This document shows positions 53,559 through 62,151 of a DNA stretch of 64,000 bases, in pieces. Each line of letters begins with the position of its first letter. Position 1 is the stretch's first letter. The stretch is taken from assembly GCA_048270425.1 (NCBI GenBank), contig JBLWSY010000001.1, forward strand, positions 372,001 to 436,000, given 5' to 3'. The notes beneath the pieces were generated by a model. The model worked only from the letters and a program-made list of their open reading frames with translations, was not told the DNA's origin and did not search any database. Source of the DNA: Oceanospirillum sp048270425 (lineage in GTDB: Bacteria; Pseudomonadota; Gammaproteobacteria; Pseudomonadales; Halomonadaceae). The position numbers and the translations under genes were made by a program.

Positions 53559-54449
53559 ATGGCTAAGATCGCATTTATCGGTTTAGGCAATATGGGTGGC
53601 CCTATGGCTGTGAATCTGGTGAAAGCGGGTCATGAAGTGACCGTTTTTGATCTGGTTCCTGCCGCTGTTGAAGCCGCTGTTGCAGAAGGCGCTCAGTCTG
53701 CTGCATCGGCAGAAGCAGCAGCAACCAGCAAGGACTTTGTTATCTCTATGCTGCCTGCTCAGCAGCATGTTGAAGGCCTGTATATCGATCAGGCTGGTCT
53801 GCTGGATATCGTTGATAAAAACACCGTTATTATCGATTCAAGCACCATTGCTGCAGAGTCAGCTCAGCGTGTTGCCGCAGAAGCTGAAAAGCGCGGCATC
53901 AAGATGGTTGATGCGCCGGTATCCGGCGGTGTAGGCGGTGCTAAGGCCGGTACCCTGTCCTTTATCGTCGGCGGTACTGAAGAAGCCTTCGAACTGGTTA
54001 AGCCGATTCTGGAAGCGATGGGTAAAAACATCTTCCACGCAGGTGCGTCCGGTGCGGGTCAGATTGCAAAAGTCTGCAACAACATGCTGCTGGCGATTCT
54101 GATGGCGGGTACCACTGAAGCGATCGGTATGGGCGTCAAGAATGGTCTGGATCCGGCGGTATTGTCCGACATTATGTCGAAAAGCTCCGGTAATAACTGG
54201 GCGCTGCAGGTGTACAACCCGTATCCGGGCGTGATGGAAGGTGTGCCTTCTTCTAATAACTATCAGGGCGGCTTTATGGTTGACCTGATGGCGAAAGATC
54301 TGGGTCTGGCGTTTGATTCTGCGGTGAAATCCCGCTGCAGTATTCCTATGGGGTCAATGGCCCGTAACCTGTTTGCGATGCATGCTGCAAACGGTAATGG
54401 CTCTCTGGATTTCTCTAGCATCCAGAAGATGTTTGCTGATCTGGACTAA
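53559..54449 (+). CDS. mmsB: 3-hydroxyisobutyrate dehydrogenase
   Basis: NAD-dependent oxidation of 3-hydroxyisobutyrate to methylmalonate semialdehyde, the substrate of MmsA. 296 aa. The Rossmann motif IAFIGLGNMGGPMAVNLVKAG is at residues 4-24, DAPVSGGVGGAKAGTL binds substrate, and the catalytic Lys is in GAGQIAKVCNNMLL. GGAG precedes the ATG, with AAAACAATC and AAAACAAGAACAAAT in the leader (53517-53548). Unlike Pseudomonas mmsAB, here mmsB lies downstream of the acyl-CoA steps and away from mmsA. Confidence 0.95.
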   Translation: MAKIAFIGLGNMGGPMAVNLVKAGHEVTVFDLVPAAVEAAVAEGAQSAASAEAAATSKDFVISMLPAQQHVEGLYIDQAGLLDIVDKNTVIIDSSTIAAESAQRVAAEAEKRGIKMVDAPVSGGVGGAKAGTLSFIVGGTEEAFELVKPILEAMGKNIFHAGASGAGQIAKVCNNMLLAILMAGTTEAIGMGVKNGLDPAVLSDIMSKSSGNNWALQVYNPYPGVMEGVPSSNNYQGGFMVDLMAKDLGLAFDSAVKSRCSIPMGSMARNLFAMHAANGNGSLDFSSIQKMFADLD

Positions 54450-54458
54450 CAGATCCTG

Positions 54459-54545
54459 AGCTCTGTATCTCTTTGGTGATCCGTTGCTATTGTCGAAAAT
54501 CAAGGCATGGTGGGTTCGCCAAAGCAGGTACAGAGCTTTTCTTTT
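54459..54545 (+). terminator. Extended two-part stem-loop after mmsB
   Basis: AGCTCTGTA (54459-54467) pairs with TACAGAGCT (54529-54537), and CTTTGGTGA (54471-54479) with TCGCCAAAG (54516-54524, one wobble), around a 36-nt loop. It is followed by TTTTCTTTT. It ends the valine operon. The rest of 54450-54827 holds a small UUCG hairpin (54626-54641) and a weak frame I do not call. Confidence 0.65.
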
Positions 54546-54827
54546 GGAATGCCTTTATGCCTGATATCTTCGTCAGGTGGCCCGAGCAGGAGTTTGGGCA
54601 GGTTGTTCGCTAACCCGCGGATAACAGCTTCTTCGGAAGCTATAGAAAACCGATTCAGTAATAAAACAGTTTTAGTTAATAAAAATAAGAAGCACTGAAA
54701 ACTGATCCTGAATCTGAGGTTTTTAGAAAATTTTGAAAACATCGGATACTGTGATTCAAATTTTCAGTCATGTTTGCCGCAATAAGTTTGCCCGGGACGA
54801 TCCCTGAGGCAAAACAATAACAAATGG

Positions 54828-56741
54828 ATGGCCGATATGAGTTATGCAAGTGAATATCAGCGTTCGCTGAATGAACCGGAAGCGTTCTGGAAAGATCAGG
54901 CTGAAAACATCGCTTGGTTCAAAAAGCCGGAAGCGATTCTGGAAGCCCTCGACGACGGTACCCACCGTTGGTTTGCCGATGGTGAGCTGAACAGCAGCTA
55001 TCTGGCGCTGGATTATCAGATTGAACAGGGGCGAGGTGAGCAGACTGCGCTTATCTATGACTCTCCTGCCACAAATTCAAAGAAACAATTTACCTATAAC
55101 GAACTGCGCGATCAGGTGGCTCAGTTTGCCGGTGCGCTGACCAGTCTGGGTGTGGGCAAAGGTGATGGCGTTATCATCTATATGCCGATGGTGCCGGAAG
55201 CGGGTATCGCCATGCTGGCTTGTGCCCGCATCGGTGCGGTGCACTCCGTGGTGTTTGGTGGTTTTGCCCCTCATGAGCTTGCGATCCGCATCAATGATGC
55301 CAAACCCAAAGTGGTTCTGACCGCATCCTGTGGTATCGAATTCACCAAAGTCATCGAATACAAGCCGCTGGTTGATGCTGCTATGGATCAGGCCGAGCAT
55401 AAGCCGGAGCGGGTAGTCGTACTGCAGCGCCCTCAGGCGAAAGCGCAGATGCAGTCAGGCCGTGATCTGGATTGGTATGAGCTGTTTGATCAGTCTTCAC
55501 CGGTGGGATGCACGCCGATGAAGAGTACTGATCCGCTTTATATCATGTATACCTCGGGTACCACAGGTAAGCCTAAAGGTATCGTTCGTGATAACGGCGG
55601 CCATGCTGTGGCGCTGTATTACGCCCTTCGCAATATCTACAACATGCAGGCGGGTGACGTCTGGATGGGCTGCTCAGATGTCGGCTGGGTGGTTGGTCAC
55701 TCTTTCATTATGTATGGTCCATTGATGGGTGGTTGTACAACGGTCTTCTTCGAAGGTAAGCCCGTGCGTACGCCGGATGCGGGTACGTTCTGGCGTGTTG
55801 TTGAAGAGTACAAAGTGAACGGTATGTTTGCTGCACCGACCGCTTTTCGTGCAATTCGTAAAGAAGACCCGGAAGGTAATCTCTTCCGTCAGTATGATGT
55901 TTCTTCCCTTAAACACATTTTTGTAGCTGGCGAAAAGCTGGATTCTCCGACCTATCACTGGCTGCACGAGATCTCTCAGAAACCTATCTATGACCACTGG
56001 TGGCAGACAGAAACCGGTTGGCCGGTAACCGCTCCTGCGACGGCGTTGGGTTCAACCGATATCCGTGTGGGTTCTACAAATCGCCCTGTAGCAGGTTACG
56101 ACGTTCAGGTGCTGGATCCGATGGGGCATCAGCTGGGGGCTAATGAGAATGGTGGCATTGCCATTAAGCTGCCGTTGCCGCCGGGTTGTGCTCAGACACT
56201 CTGGAATGATCATCAACGTTATCTGAGTTCCTATCTGGCAGACTATCCGGGCTACTACCACACAGGTGATGGCGGTTATATCGATGAAAACGGCTTCGTT
56301 TACATCATGGGGCGAACCGATGATGTGATTAACGTCTCTGGTCACCGTCTTTCTACCGGCGAAATGGAAGAGCTGGTTGCCAAGCACCCTGCGGTTGCAG
56401 AGTGTGCTGTGATCGGCGTGCAGGAGTCCCTGAAAGGGCAGGTGCCGGTCGGTCTGATCCTGTTGAAAGATGGTGTCGATATTCAGGAAGAGGTGCTTGA
56501 GAAGGAGCTGGTTGCCATGATCCGTGAACAGATCGGAGCGATTGCCTGTTTCCAGAGAGCTCTGGTGGTGGACCGTTTACCTAAGACCCGTTCCGGTAAG
56601 ATTCTTCGAGCTGTGCTGCGCAAGATTGCTAATGGTGAGTCTTATGCGATGCCGTCGACGATTGATGATGAATCTATCCTGCCGGAAATTACCGAGAAAA
56701 TGGTGAGTGAAGGTTTGGCTCCGGAGCCTTCGCAGGCCTGA
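54828..56741 (+). CDS. prpE: Propionyl-CoA synthetase (propionate-CoA ligase)
   Basis: 637 aa, ACS family. The motif YTSGTTGKPKGIVRDNGGHAV with RDNGG is characteristic of PrpE rather than acetyl-CoA synthetase. MGCSDVGWVVGHSFIMYGPL, WWQTETGWP and the C-terminal PKTRSGKILRAVLRKI with the acetylatable Lys are intact. Activates propionate, linked to propionyl-CoA output of valine and isoleucine breakdown. The ATG at 54828 follows AAAACAATAACAAAT; another ATG three codons later is possible. There are no other prp genes here. Confidence 0.9.
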   Translation: MADMSYASEYQRSLNEPEAFWKDQAENIAWFKKPEAILEALDDGTHRWFADGELNSSYLALDYQIEQGRGEQTALIYDSPATNSKKQFTYNELRDQVAQFAGALTSLGVGKGDGVIIYMPMVPEAGIAMLACARIGAVHSVVFGGFAPHELAIRINDAKPKVVLTASCGIEFTKVIEYKPLVDAAMDQAEHKPERVVVLQRPQAKAQMQSGRDLDWYELFDQSSPVGCTPMKSTDPLYIMYTSGTTGKPKGIVRDNGGHAVALYYALRNIYNMQAGDVWMGCSDVGWVVGHSFIMYGPLMGGCTTVFFEGKPVRTPDAGTFWRVVEEYKVNGMFAAPTAFRAIRKEDPEGNLFRQYDVSSLKHIFVAGEKLDSPTYHWLHEISQKPIYDHWWQTETGWPVTAPATALGSTDIRVGSTNRPVAGYDVQVLDPMGHQLGANENGGIAIKLPLPPGCAQTLWNDHQRYLSSYLADYPGYYHTGDGGYIDENGFVYIMGRTDDVINVSGHRLSTGEMEELVAKHPAVAECAVIGVQESLKGQVPVGLILLKDGVDIQEEVLEKELVAMIREQIGAIACFQRALVVDRLPKTRSGKILRAVLRKIANGESYAMPSTIDDESILPEITEKMVSEGLAPEPSQA

Positions 56742-56978
56742 TTTCAAACTGAGGACAGAAGTAGAACAGGGGCTCTATTTGGCCTCTGGTTCTGCCTGCT
56801 CAGGGAAATTGTTTTTTTCAACACACTGTTTTTTAAGTATTATTTCAACTCTGCTTGTGTGACTCATTAGTCCCTTTTTTGCGACAAATGACCGCAAATA
56901 GTCACAAGTTTTAAACAGTATTAACCATTGGTCTAATAGGTAAAAAAAGGGATTGTACGGGCTTTTTAAACCCTATAT

Positions 56979-56995
56979 GTTACGTTTACGTAAAG
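56979..56995. promoter_or_regulatory. LiuR-type operator upstream of livG
   Basis: GTTACGTTTACGTAAAG, 176 nt before livG. The region 56742-57170 also holds A/C-rich leader tracts (AACAAAAACAACAA near 57052-57064, AAAACAATAACAATACAA near 57091-57108). No gene is present there. Confidence 0.8.
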
Positions 56996-57170
56996 GTTAT
57001 TTGTAACGCCTTTCGCTGATCTGACTAGCCACTGAACGATACCGTTCAGGTAACAAAAACAACAAGGTTGGATGGATTTCAGATCAGCATAAAACAATAA
57101 CAATACAATTTATGGAGTGTGATCTGTCTGCTGGCAGACGGAATGACATTCCGGCTACGAGGACTTTGGA

Positions 57171-57926
57171 ATGAGCCAAGATTTTGTGCTGGAAACCCAG
57201 GGCTTGATCAAAGAGTTTAAAGGTTTTACCGCTGTTGATGATGTTAATCTTCAGGTTCAGCGCGGTCACATCCATGCTCTGATCGGACCCAATGGGGCAG
57301 GTAAGACCACCTGTTTCAACCTGCTGACTAAGTTTCTGACGCCGACTCATGGAAAGATCCTGTTTAACGGCACGGACATAACCCATCAGTCCCCAACTGA
57401 TATTGCCAAAATGGGTATGGTCCGGTCTTTTCAGATCTCCGCTGTATTTCCCCATCTGACGGTTATGGATAATGTACGTATCGCCCTTCAGCGCAAGCTG
57501 GGTACGTCATTCCACTTCTGGAAATCCGACCGTTCACTCAATGTACTGAATGACCGCGCCATGGAGCTGCTTGAAGAAGTGGATCTGGCTAAATGGGCGG
57601 ACACCATCACTGTTGAAATGCCTTATGGCCGTAAGCGCGCCCTTGAGCTGGCAACGACTCTGGCTCTTGAGCCTGAGCTGATGCTGTTGGATGAGCCAAC
57701 CCAGGGTATGGGACACGAAGATGTTGAGCGTGTTATGGCTCTGATCAAGAAGGTTTCTGTTGGCCGTACCATTCTGATGGTAGAGCACAACCTGCACGTT
57801 GTATCCAGCCTGTCGGATCGTATTACGGTTCTTCAACGAGGTGCTGTGCTGACTGAAGGCCCTTATGAAGAGGTTTCTCAGAACCCTCAGGTACGTGAAG
57901 CATACATGGGGAGTGAAGCGGCATGA
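57171..57926 (+). CDS. livG: Branched-chain amino acid ABC transporter, ATP-binding protein LivG
   Basis: 251 aa. Walker A GPNGAGKTT (residues 39-47), signature YGRKRALELATTLA and Walker B LMLLDEPTQGMGHED as in LivG proteins, then the H-loop EHNL. It powers the LivHM permease at the inner membrane. First gene of livG-F-J-H-M, with ATGA overlap to livF. Confidence 0.94.
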   Translation: MSQDFVLETQGLIKEFKGFTAVDDVNLQVQRGHIHALIGPNGAGKTTCFNLLTKFLTPTHGKILFNGTDITHQSPTDIAKMGMVRSFQISAVFPHLTVMDNVRIALQRKLGTSFHFWKSDRSLNVLNDRAMELLEEVDLAKWADTITVEMPYGRKRALELATTLALEPELMLLDEPTQGMGHEDVERVMALIKKVSVGRTILMVEHNLHVVSSLSDRITVLQRGAVLTEGPYEEVSQNPQVREAYMGSEAA

Positions 57927-58645
57927 ATGCACATCATAAAGTTGATATGGAACAGTTGCGTATTGCTGATTTGCATGCTTTTTACGGTGAGTCTCATATT
58001 CTTCACGGCATCGATCTGAAGGTAAACCGTGGCGAATTGGTAACACTGCTGGGCCGTAACGGCTCCGGCCGATCCACCACACTGAAATCCATTATGAACA
58101 TGGTTGGCAAGCGTACTGGTTCCATTATGGTTAACGGTAATGAAACCGTTGGTATGCCAGCACACCAGATTGCTCATTTGGGTGTGGGTTTCTGCCCGGA
58201 AGAACGCGGTATCTTCTCAAGCCTGAACGTTGAAGAGAACCTGATGCTGCCGCCTACAGTGCGTAGCGGTGGTATGTCTCTCGACGAAATCTATGAGATG
58301 TTCCCAAACCTGTATGAGCGCCGCATGAGTCAGGGTACCCGTCTCTCCGGTGGTGAACAGCAGATGCTGGCGATGGCCCGTATTCTTCGTACCGGCGCAA
58401 ACCTGCTGCTTCTGGATGAGATCACAGAAGGTCTGGCTCCGGTTATCGTTCAGTCACTGGGCGAGGTGCTGTTGAAGCTGAAAGACAAAGGTTTAACGAT
58501 TGTGTTGGTAGAGCAGAACTTCCGCTTTGCTGCGCCTCTGGCTGACCGGCACTATCTGATGGAACATGGTTCGATTGTTGAAGAGATTGCCAGCAATGAA
58601 CTGGAAGCGAAAATGGATTTGCTGAATACCTATCTGGGTGTTTAA
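57923..58645 (+). CDS. livF: Branched-chain amino acid ABC transporter, ATP-binding protein LivF
   Basis: 240 aa, start overlapping livG by 4 nt. The signature LSGGEQQMLAMAR, Walker B LLLLDEITEGLAP (catalytic Glu present) and Q-loop are normal. Walker A reads GRNGSGRST with Arg50 where Lys is nearly invariant, encoded by CGA. It may still bind ATP, leaning on LivG, and related Liv-type proteins with Arg here are familiar to me, but this needs a check. Confidence 0.92.
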   Translation: MNAHHKVDMEQLRIADLHAFYGESHILHGIDLKVNRGELVTLLGRNGSGRSTTLKSIMNMVGKRTGSIMVNGNETVGMPAHQIAHLGVGFCPEERGIFSSLNVEENLMLPPTVRSGGMSLDEIYEMFPNLYERRMSQGTRLSGGEQQMLAMARILRTGANLLLLDEITEGLAPVIVQSLGEVLLKLKDKGLTIVLVEQNFRFAAPLADRHYLMEHGSIVEEIASNELEAKMDLLNTYLGV

Positions 58646-58778
58646 AGGCAGTGCAGTCAGAAAGACTGTGTTGCGAGGCAAACAAAAACAATAAGTGCCA
58701 ACCAGGTTTTGCAATAACCGCAATAACCAACCCTAAAACCACAACAAAAATAACAACGCGAAAGCGATGGAGTGGACT

Positions 58779-59996
58779 ATGAAAATGCTGAAAAAACTAA
58801 TGTGCAGCGCAGTTGTATCGGCTATGGCGGCTTCTACAGCAGCCCAGGCTGATATTTCTGATAACGAAGTGCGTATCGGTTATCTGGCGGATATGTCGGG
58901 TACCTATTCGGCGCTGGCGGGCCCGGGTGGTCTGGAAGCTGCTAAAATGGCGATCGAAGATTTCGGTGGCAAGGTTAACGGCAAGAAAATCACGATCGTA
59001 AGTGCTGATGATCAGAACAAGCCTGATATTGGTGCAAACAAGGTACGCCAGTGGATCGACGTTGAGAAAGTCGACATGGTTGCTGGCATGGTATCTTCTG
59101 CAGTAACGATCGCTGTAAACAAAGTTGTTGAAGCGAAAGATAAGGTTTCTATCGTATCGGGATCTGCTTCTTCTTCTATTACTAACCAATACTGCACACC
59201 TAACTCCGTACACTATGTTTACGATACCTATGCACTGGCTCATGGTACTGGTGAAGCGGTAGTACAGGAAGGTGGTGATACCTGGTTCTTTCTGACTGCT
59301 GACTATGCCTTTGGCCATACGATGGAAGCGGACGTAACCGAAGTGGTTAAGGAGAGCGGTGGTCAGGTTGTTGGTGGTGTTCGTCACCCGCTGGCAACAA
59401 ACGATTTCTCGTCTTTCATTCTTCAGGCTCAGGCATCCGGCGCTAAGATCGTAGGTCTGGCAAACGCTGGTGCTGACACGACAAACTCCCTGAAAACGGC
59501 TAAAGAGTTTGGTGTTGTACAGGCAGGCCAGAAAATTGCAGGTCTGCTGATCTTCCTGAATGATGTGCATAGTCTGGGTCTGGAAACAACTCAGGGTCTG
59601 CAGTTAACCACAGGTTATTACTGGGATCGTACCCCTGAAACCCGCGCATGGTCCAAGCGTTACTTTGACCGTACCGGCAAAATGCCAACCATGGTTCAGG
59701 CTGGTATCTACTCTTCAATGATGCACTATCTGGAAGCTGTTAAGGCAACTAACAGCGACGAGTCTTCTGCGATTATGGCTCAGATGAAGAAAACGCCAAT
59801 CAACGATTTCTTTGCACAGAACGGTCGTATTCGTGATGACGGTCGTATGATCCACGATATGTACCTGGCTGAAGTTAAGAAGCCTTCTGAATCTACCGGT
59901 GAGTGGGATCTGTACAAGATTCTGCGTACTATCCCGGCTGAGAAAGCGTTCCGTCCGTTGGCTGAGTCTAAGTGCAAACTGGTTGCAGGTCGTTAA
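58779..59996 (+). CDS. livJ: Branched-chain amino acid ABC transporter, periplasmic binding protein
   Basis: 405 aa from ATG 58779 (GGAG 7 nt upstream); an ATG four codons earlier overlaps that ribosome site. Signal peptide (MKMLKKLMCSAVVSAMAASTAAQA, cleavage after AQA) and a type I periplasmic-binding fold (RIGYLADMSGTYSALAGPGG). Ligand expected among Leu/Ile/Val or related acids. The leader holds AACAAAAACAATAA and CACAACAAAAATAACAAC (58680-58758). Separated from livF by a 133-nt gap. Confidence 0.92.
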   Translation: MKMLKKLMCSAVVSAMAASTAAQADISDNEVRIGYLADMSGTYSALAGPGGLEAAKMAIEDFGGKVNGKKITIVSADDQNKPDIGANKVRQWIDVEKVDMVAGMVSSAVTIAVNKVVEAKDKVSIVSGSASSSITNQYCTPNSVHYVYDTYALAHGTGEAVVQEGGDTWFFLTADYAFGHTMEADVTEVVKESGGQVVGGVRHPLATNDFSSFILQAQASGAKIVGLANAGADTTNSLKTAKEFGVVQAGQKIAGLLIFLNDVHSLGLETTQGLQLTTGYYWDRTPETRAWSKRYFDRTGKMPTMVQAGIYSSMMHYLEAVKATNSDESSAIMAQMKKTPINDFFAQNGRIRDDGRMIHDMYLAEVKKPSESTGEWDLYKILRTIPAEKAFRPLAESKCKLVAGR

Positions 59997-60171
59997 TCAC
60001 ACCTGGCTCCTCAGTGGCGGGCTGCTACGGCCCGTCACACTCAAACCTCCATCTGTTTGAGTGGTTTAGCTTCTCCGGTTTATATGCGTCTCCGGTTTTA
60101 TTGAACAATAAGAATAACGACACCTGTGTTTCTAGGGTGGCGCCTTTTCAAGAGCGTTAAAGGGTTTTGTT

Positions 60172-61059
60172 ATGGCAGAGTTACTTGGTTTTCCGCCACA
60201 GGTTTTATTTGGCCAGCTGCTGATCGGTCTGATTAACGGATCTTTCTATGCACTGCTGAGTCTGGGTCTGGCTATTATTTTTGGCCTGTTAAACATCATC
60301 AACTTCGCACATGGTGCGCAGTACATGCTGGGCGCGTTTGTTGCCTGGTTAGGTCTCAAATTTCTGGGTGTTAACTATTGGGTTTCTTTGGTGCTTGCAC
60401 CCTTGGTTGTTGCAGCCATCGGTATCGCTATAGAAAAAACCATGTTGCGCCGTCTTTACAAAGAGGATCACCTTTACGGTTTGTTGCTGACCTTTGGTCT
60501 GGCGCTGATTATTGAAGGCTCCTTTATTCACTTCTTCGGTGTTTCCGGACAACCATACTCTGTTCCTGCTGCCCTGCAGGGCGGTAATAATCTGGGCTTT
60601 ATGTTCCTGCCGACCTACCGCGCATGGATCATCGTAGCTTCTCTGGTGATCTGTTTTGGCACCTGGTACATGATTGAACGTACCAAGCTGGGGGCATACC
60701 TGCGAGCGGGTACTGAGAACCCACAACTTCTGCAGGCGTTTGGTATTAATGTTCCGCTTCTGATTACCCTGACTTACGGCTACGGTGTTGCTTTGGCAGC
60801 CTTTGCCGGTGTATTGGCGGCGCCTATCTATTCCGTTAGCCCTGTAATGGGGTCGAATCTGCTGATTGTGGTTTTTGCAGTTGTTGTTATCGGCGGTATG
60901 GGTTCCATTTCCGGAGCGATTGTTACGGGGCTGATGATGGGCCTGATTGAAGGTCTGACAAAGGTGTTTTATCCGGAAGCGTCTACCACAGTTATCTTTC
61001 TGGTGATGATTATTGTTCTTCTTGTGCGTCCTGCGGGACTATTCGGTAAGGAGGCATAA
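60172..61059 (+). CDS. livH: Branched-chain amino acid ABC transporter, permease LivH
   Basis: 295 aa with about eight transmembrane segments. FGLLNIINFAHGAQYMLGAF and the EAA-like loop TKLGAYLRAGTENPQLLQAFGINV are diagnostic. AACAATAAGAATAAC precedes the gene (60102-60119). It lies 3 nt before livM, so the two are co-translated. Confidence 0.95.
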   Translation: MAELLGFPPQVLFGQLLIGLINGSFYALLSLGLAIIFGLLNIINFAHGAQYMLGAFVAWLGLKFLGVNYWVSLVLAPLVVAAIGIAIEKTMLRRLYKEDHLYGLLLTFGLALIIEGSFIHFFGVSGQPYSVPAALQGGNNLGFMFLPTYRAWIIVASLVICFGTWYMIERTKLGAYLRAGTENPQLLQAFGINVPLLITLTYGYGVALAAFAGVLAAPIYSVSPVMGSNLLIVVFAVVVIGGMGSISGAIVTGLMMGLIEGLTKVFYPEASTTVIFLVMIIVLLVRPAGLFGKEA

Positions 61060-61062
61060 CGC

Positions 61063-62034
61063 ATGACGACTCAAGCACTAAAAAGCAGCGCGGCGGGTAA
61101 AACCATGAATAAAACTAAACTGGCTTTCATGCTTCTTCTTCTGGTTGGCCTGGTTGCCCCTTATGCGATCTACCCGGTCTTTCTGATGAAAGTTCTCTGT
61201 TTCGCATTGTTTGCCTGTGCATTTAACCTAATGCTGGGTTATGGCGGTTTGCTCTCTTTCGGACATGCTGCGTTTCTGGCTACAGGCGGTTATATCACCG
61301 GCCATACCATTATGCAGTGGGGTTTGACCCCTGAGCTGGGTATTTTGGCTGGTACCATCTGCTCGGCGGCCATGGGCTTTATTTTCGGTAAGCTGGCGAT
61401 TCGTCGTCAGGGTATCTATTTTGCGATGATTACGCTGGCGCTGTCTCAGCTGGTTTTCTTCCTTTATGTACAGGCGCCTTTTACAGGTGGCGAGAACGGC
61501 CTGCAAGGTATTCCCCGGGGTAAGCTCTTTGGCCTGATCAGCCTGGATGGCAACCTGCCAATGTACTATTTCGTATTGGCTGTATTTGTAATCGGTTTCT
61601 CGATTATCTATCGCACTATTCACTCGCCATTCGGCCAGATTCTGAAAGCGATTCGTGAAAATGAGCCACGTACGGTTTCTCTTGGCTATGATGTCGATAA
61701 ATTTAAGCTGGTCGCGTTTGTTATCTCCGCCGCCCTTGCCGGTCTTGCCGGATCTACCAAAAGTCTGGTATTCCAGCTGGCATCTCTGACTGATGCACAC
61801 TGGCATATGTCCGGCGAGGTGATTCTGATGACACTACTGGGTGGTGTGGGTACGATCTTTGGGCCTATTGTTGGAGCTACAACTGTTGTTACGCTTCAAA
61901 ACTACCTGTCGCAGGGACCCTTGGCATCCTGGGTGCCGGTTATTCTGGGTTTGATTTTTGTGATCTGTGTACTGCTGTTCCGCAGTGGTATCGTTGGGGA
62001 GATCCAGAAGTTTATGAAAAAGAATTTCAACTAA
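61063..62034 (+). CDS. livM: Branched-chain amino acid ABC transporter, permease LivM
   Basis: 323 aa with about nine transmembrane segments after a polar N-terminus of some 18 residues. LMLGYGGLLSFGHAAFLATGGY, GIYFAMITLALSQ and the EAA loop SPFGQILKAIRENEPRTVSLGYDV mark LivM. AAGGAGG precedes the ATG. Pairs with LivH. Ends with a terminator at 62078-62106. Confidence 0.95.
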   Translation: MTTQALKSSAAGKTMNKTKLAFMLLLLVGLVAPYAIYPVFLMKVLCFALFACAFNLMLGYGGLLSFGHAAFLATGGYITGHTIMQWGLTPELGILAGTICSAAMGFIFGKLAIRRQGIYFAMITLALSQLVFFLYVQAPFTGGENGLQGIPRGKLFGLISLDGNLPMYYFVLAVFVIGFSIIYRTIHSPFGQILKAIRENEPRTVSLGYDVDKFKLVAFVISAALAGLAGSTKSLVFQLASLTDAHWHMSGEVILMTLLGGVGTIFGPIVGATTVVTLQNYLSQGPLASWVPVILGLIFVICVLLFRSGIVGEIQKFMKKNFN

Positions 62035-62077
62035 GTCCCCATAGCTTTTCGTATTGCACAATTTTAATGTGCCTGTG

Positions 62078-62106
62078 AGCCTGTGCGTTTTGTACAGGCT
62101 TTTTTT
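62078..62106 (+). terminator. Terminator of the liv operon
   Basis: A 7-bp stem AGCCTGT / ACAGGCT (62078-62084 with 62094-62100), 9-nt loop and T6 tail after livM. It also supports the later start chosen for the next gene. Confidence 0.8.
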
Positions 62107-62151
62107 ATTGGCCTTAACTATGTTTTTGATGTGAGAGTGAAGGAGTGTTCG

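Noticed and set aside
54500..54742. Small frame on the minus strand in the mmsB-prpE gap
   Set aside because: No clear ribosome site or family. It overlaps the terminator structure after mmsB. A decayed gene remnant is possible but cannot be supported.
56755..56800. Imperfect hairpin after prpE
   Set aside because: Pairing is interrupted at several places and the T run is not adjacent, so it is too weak to call a terminator.
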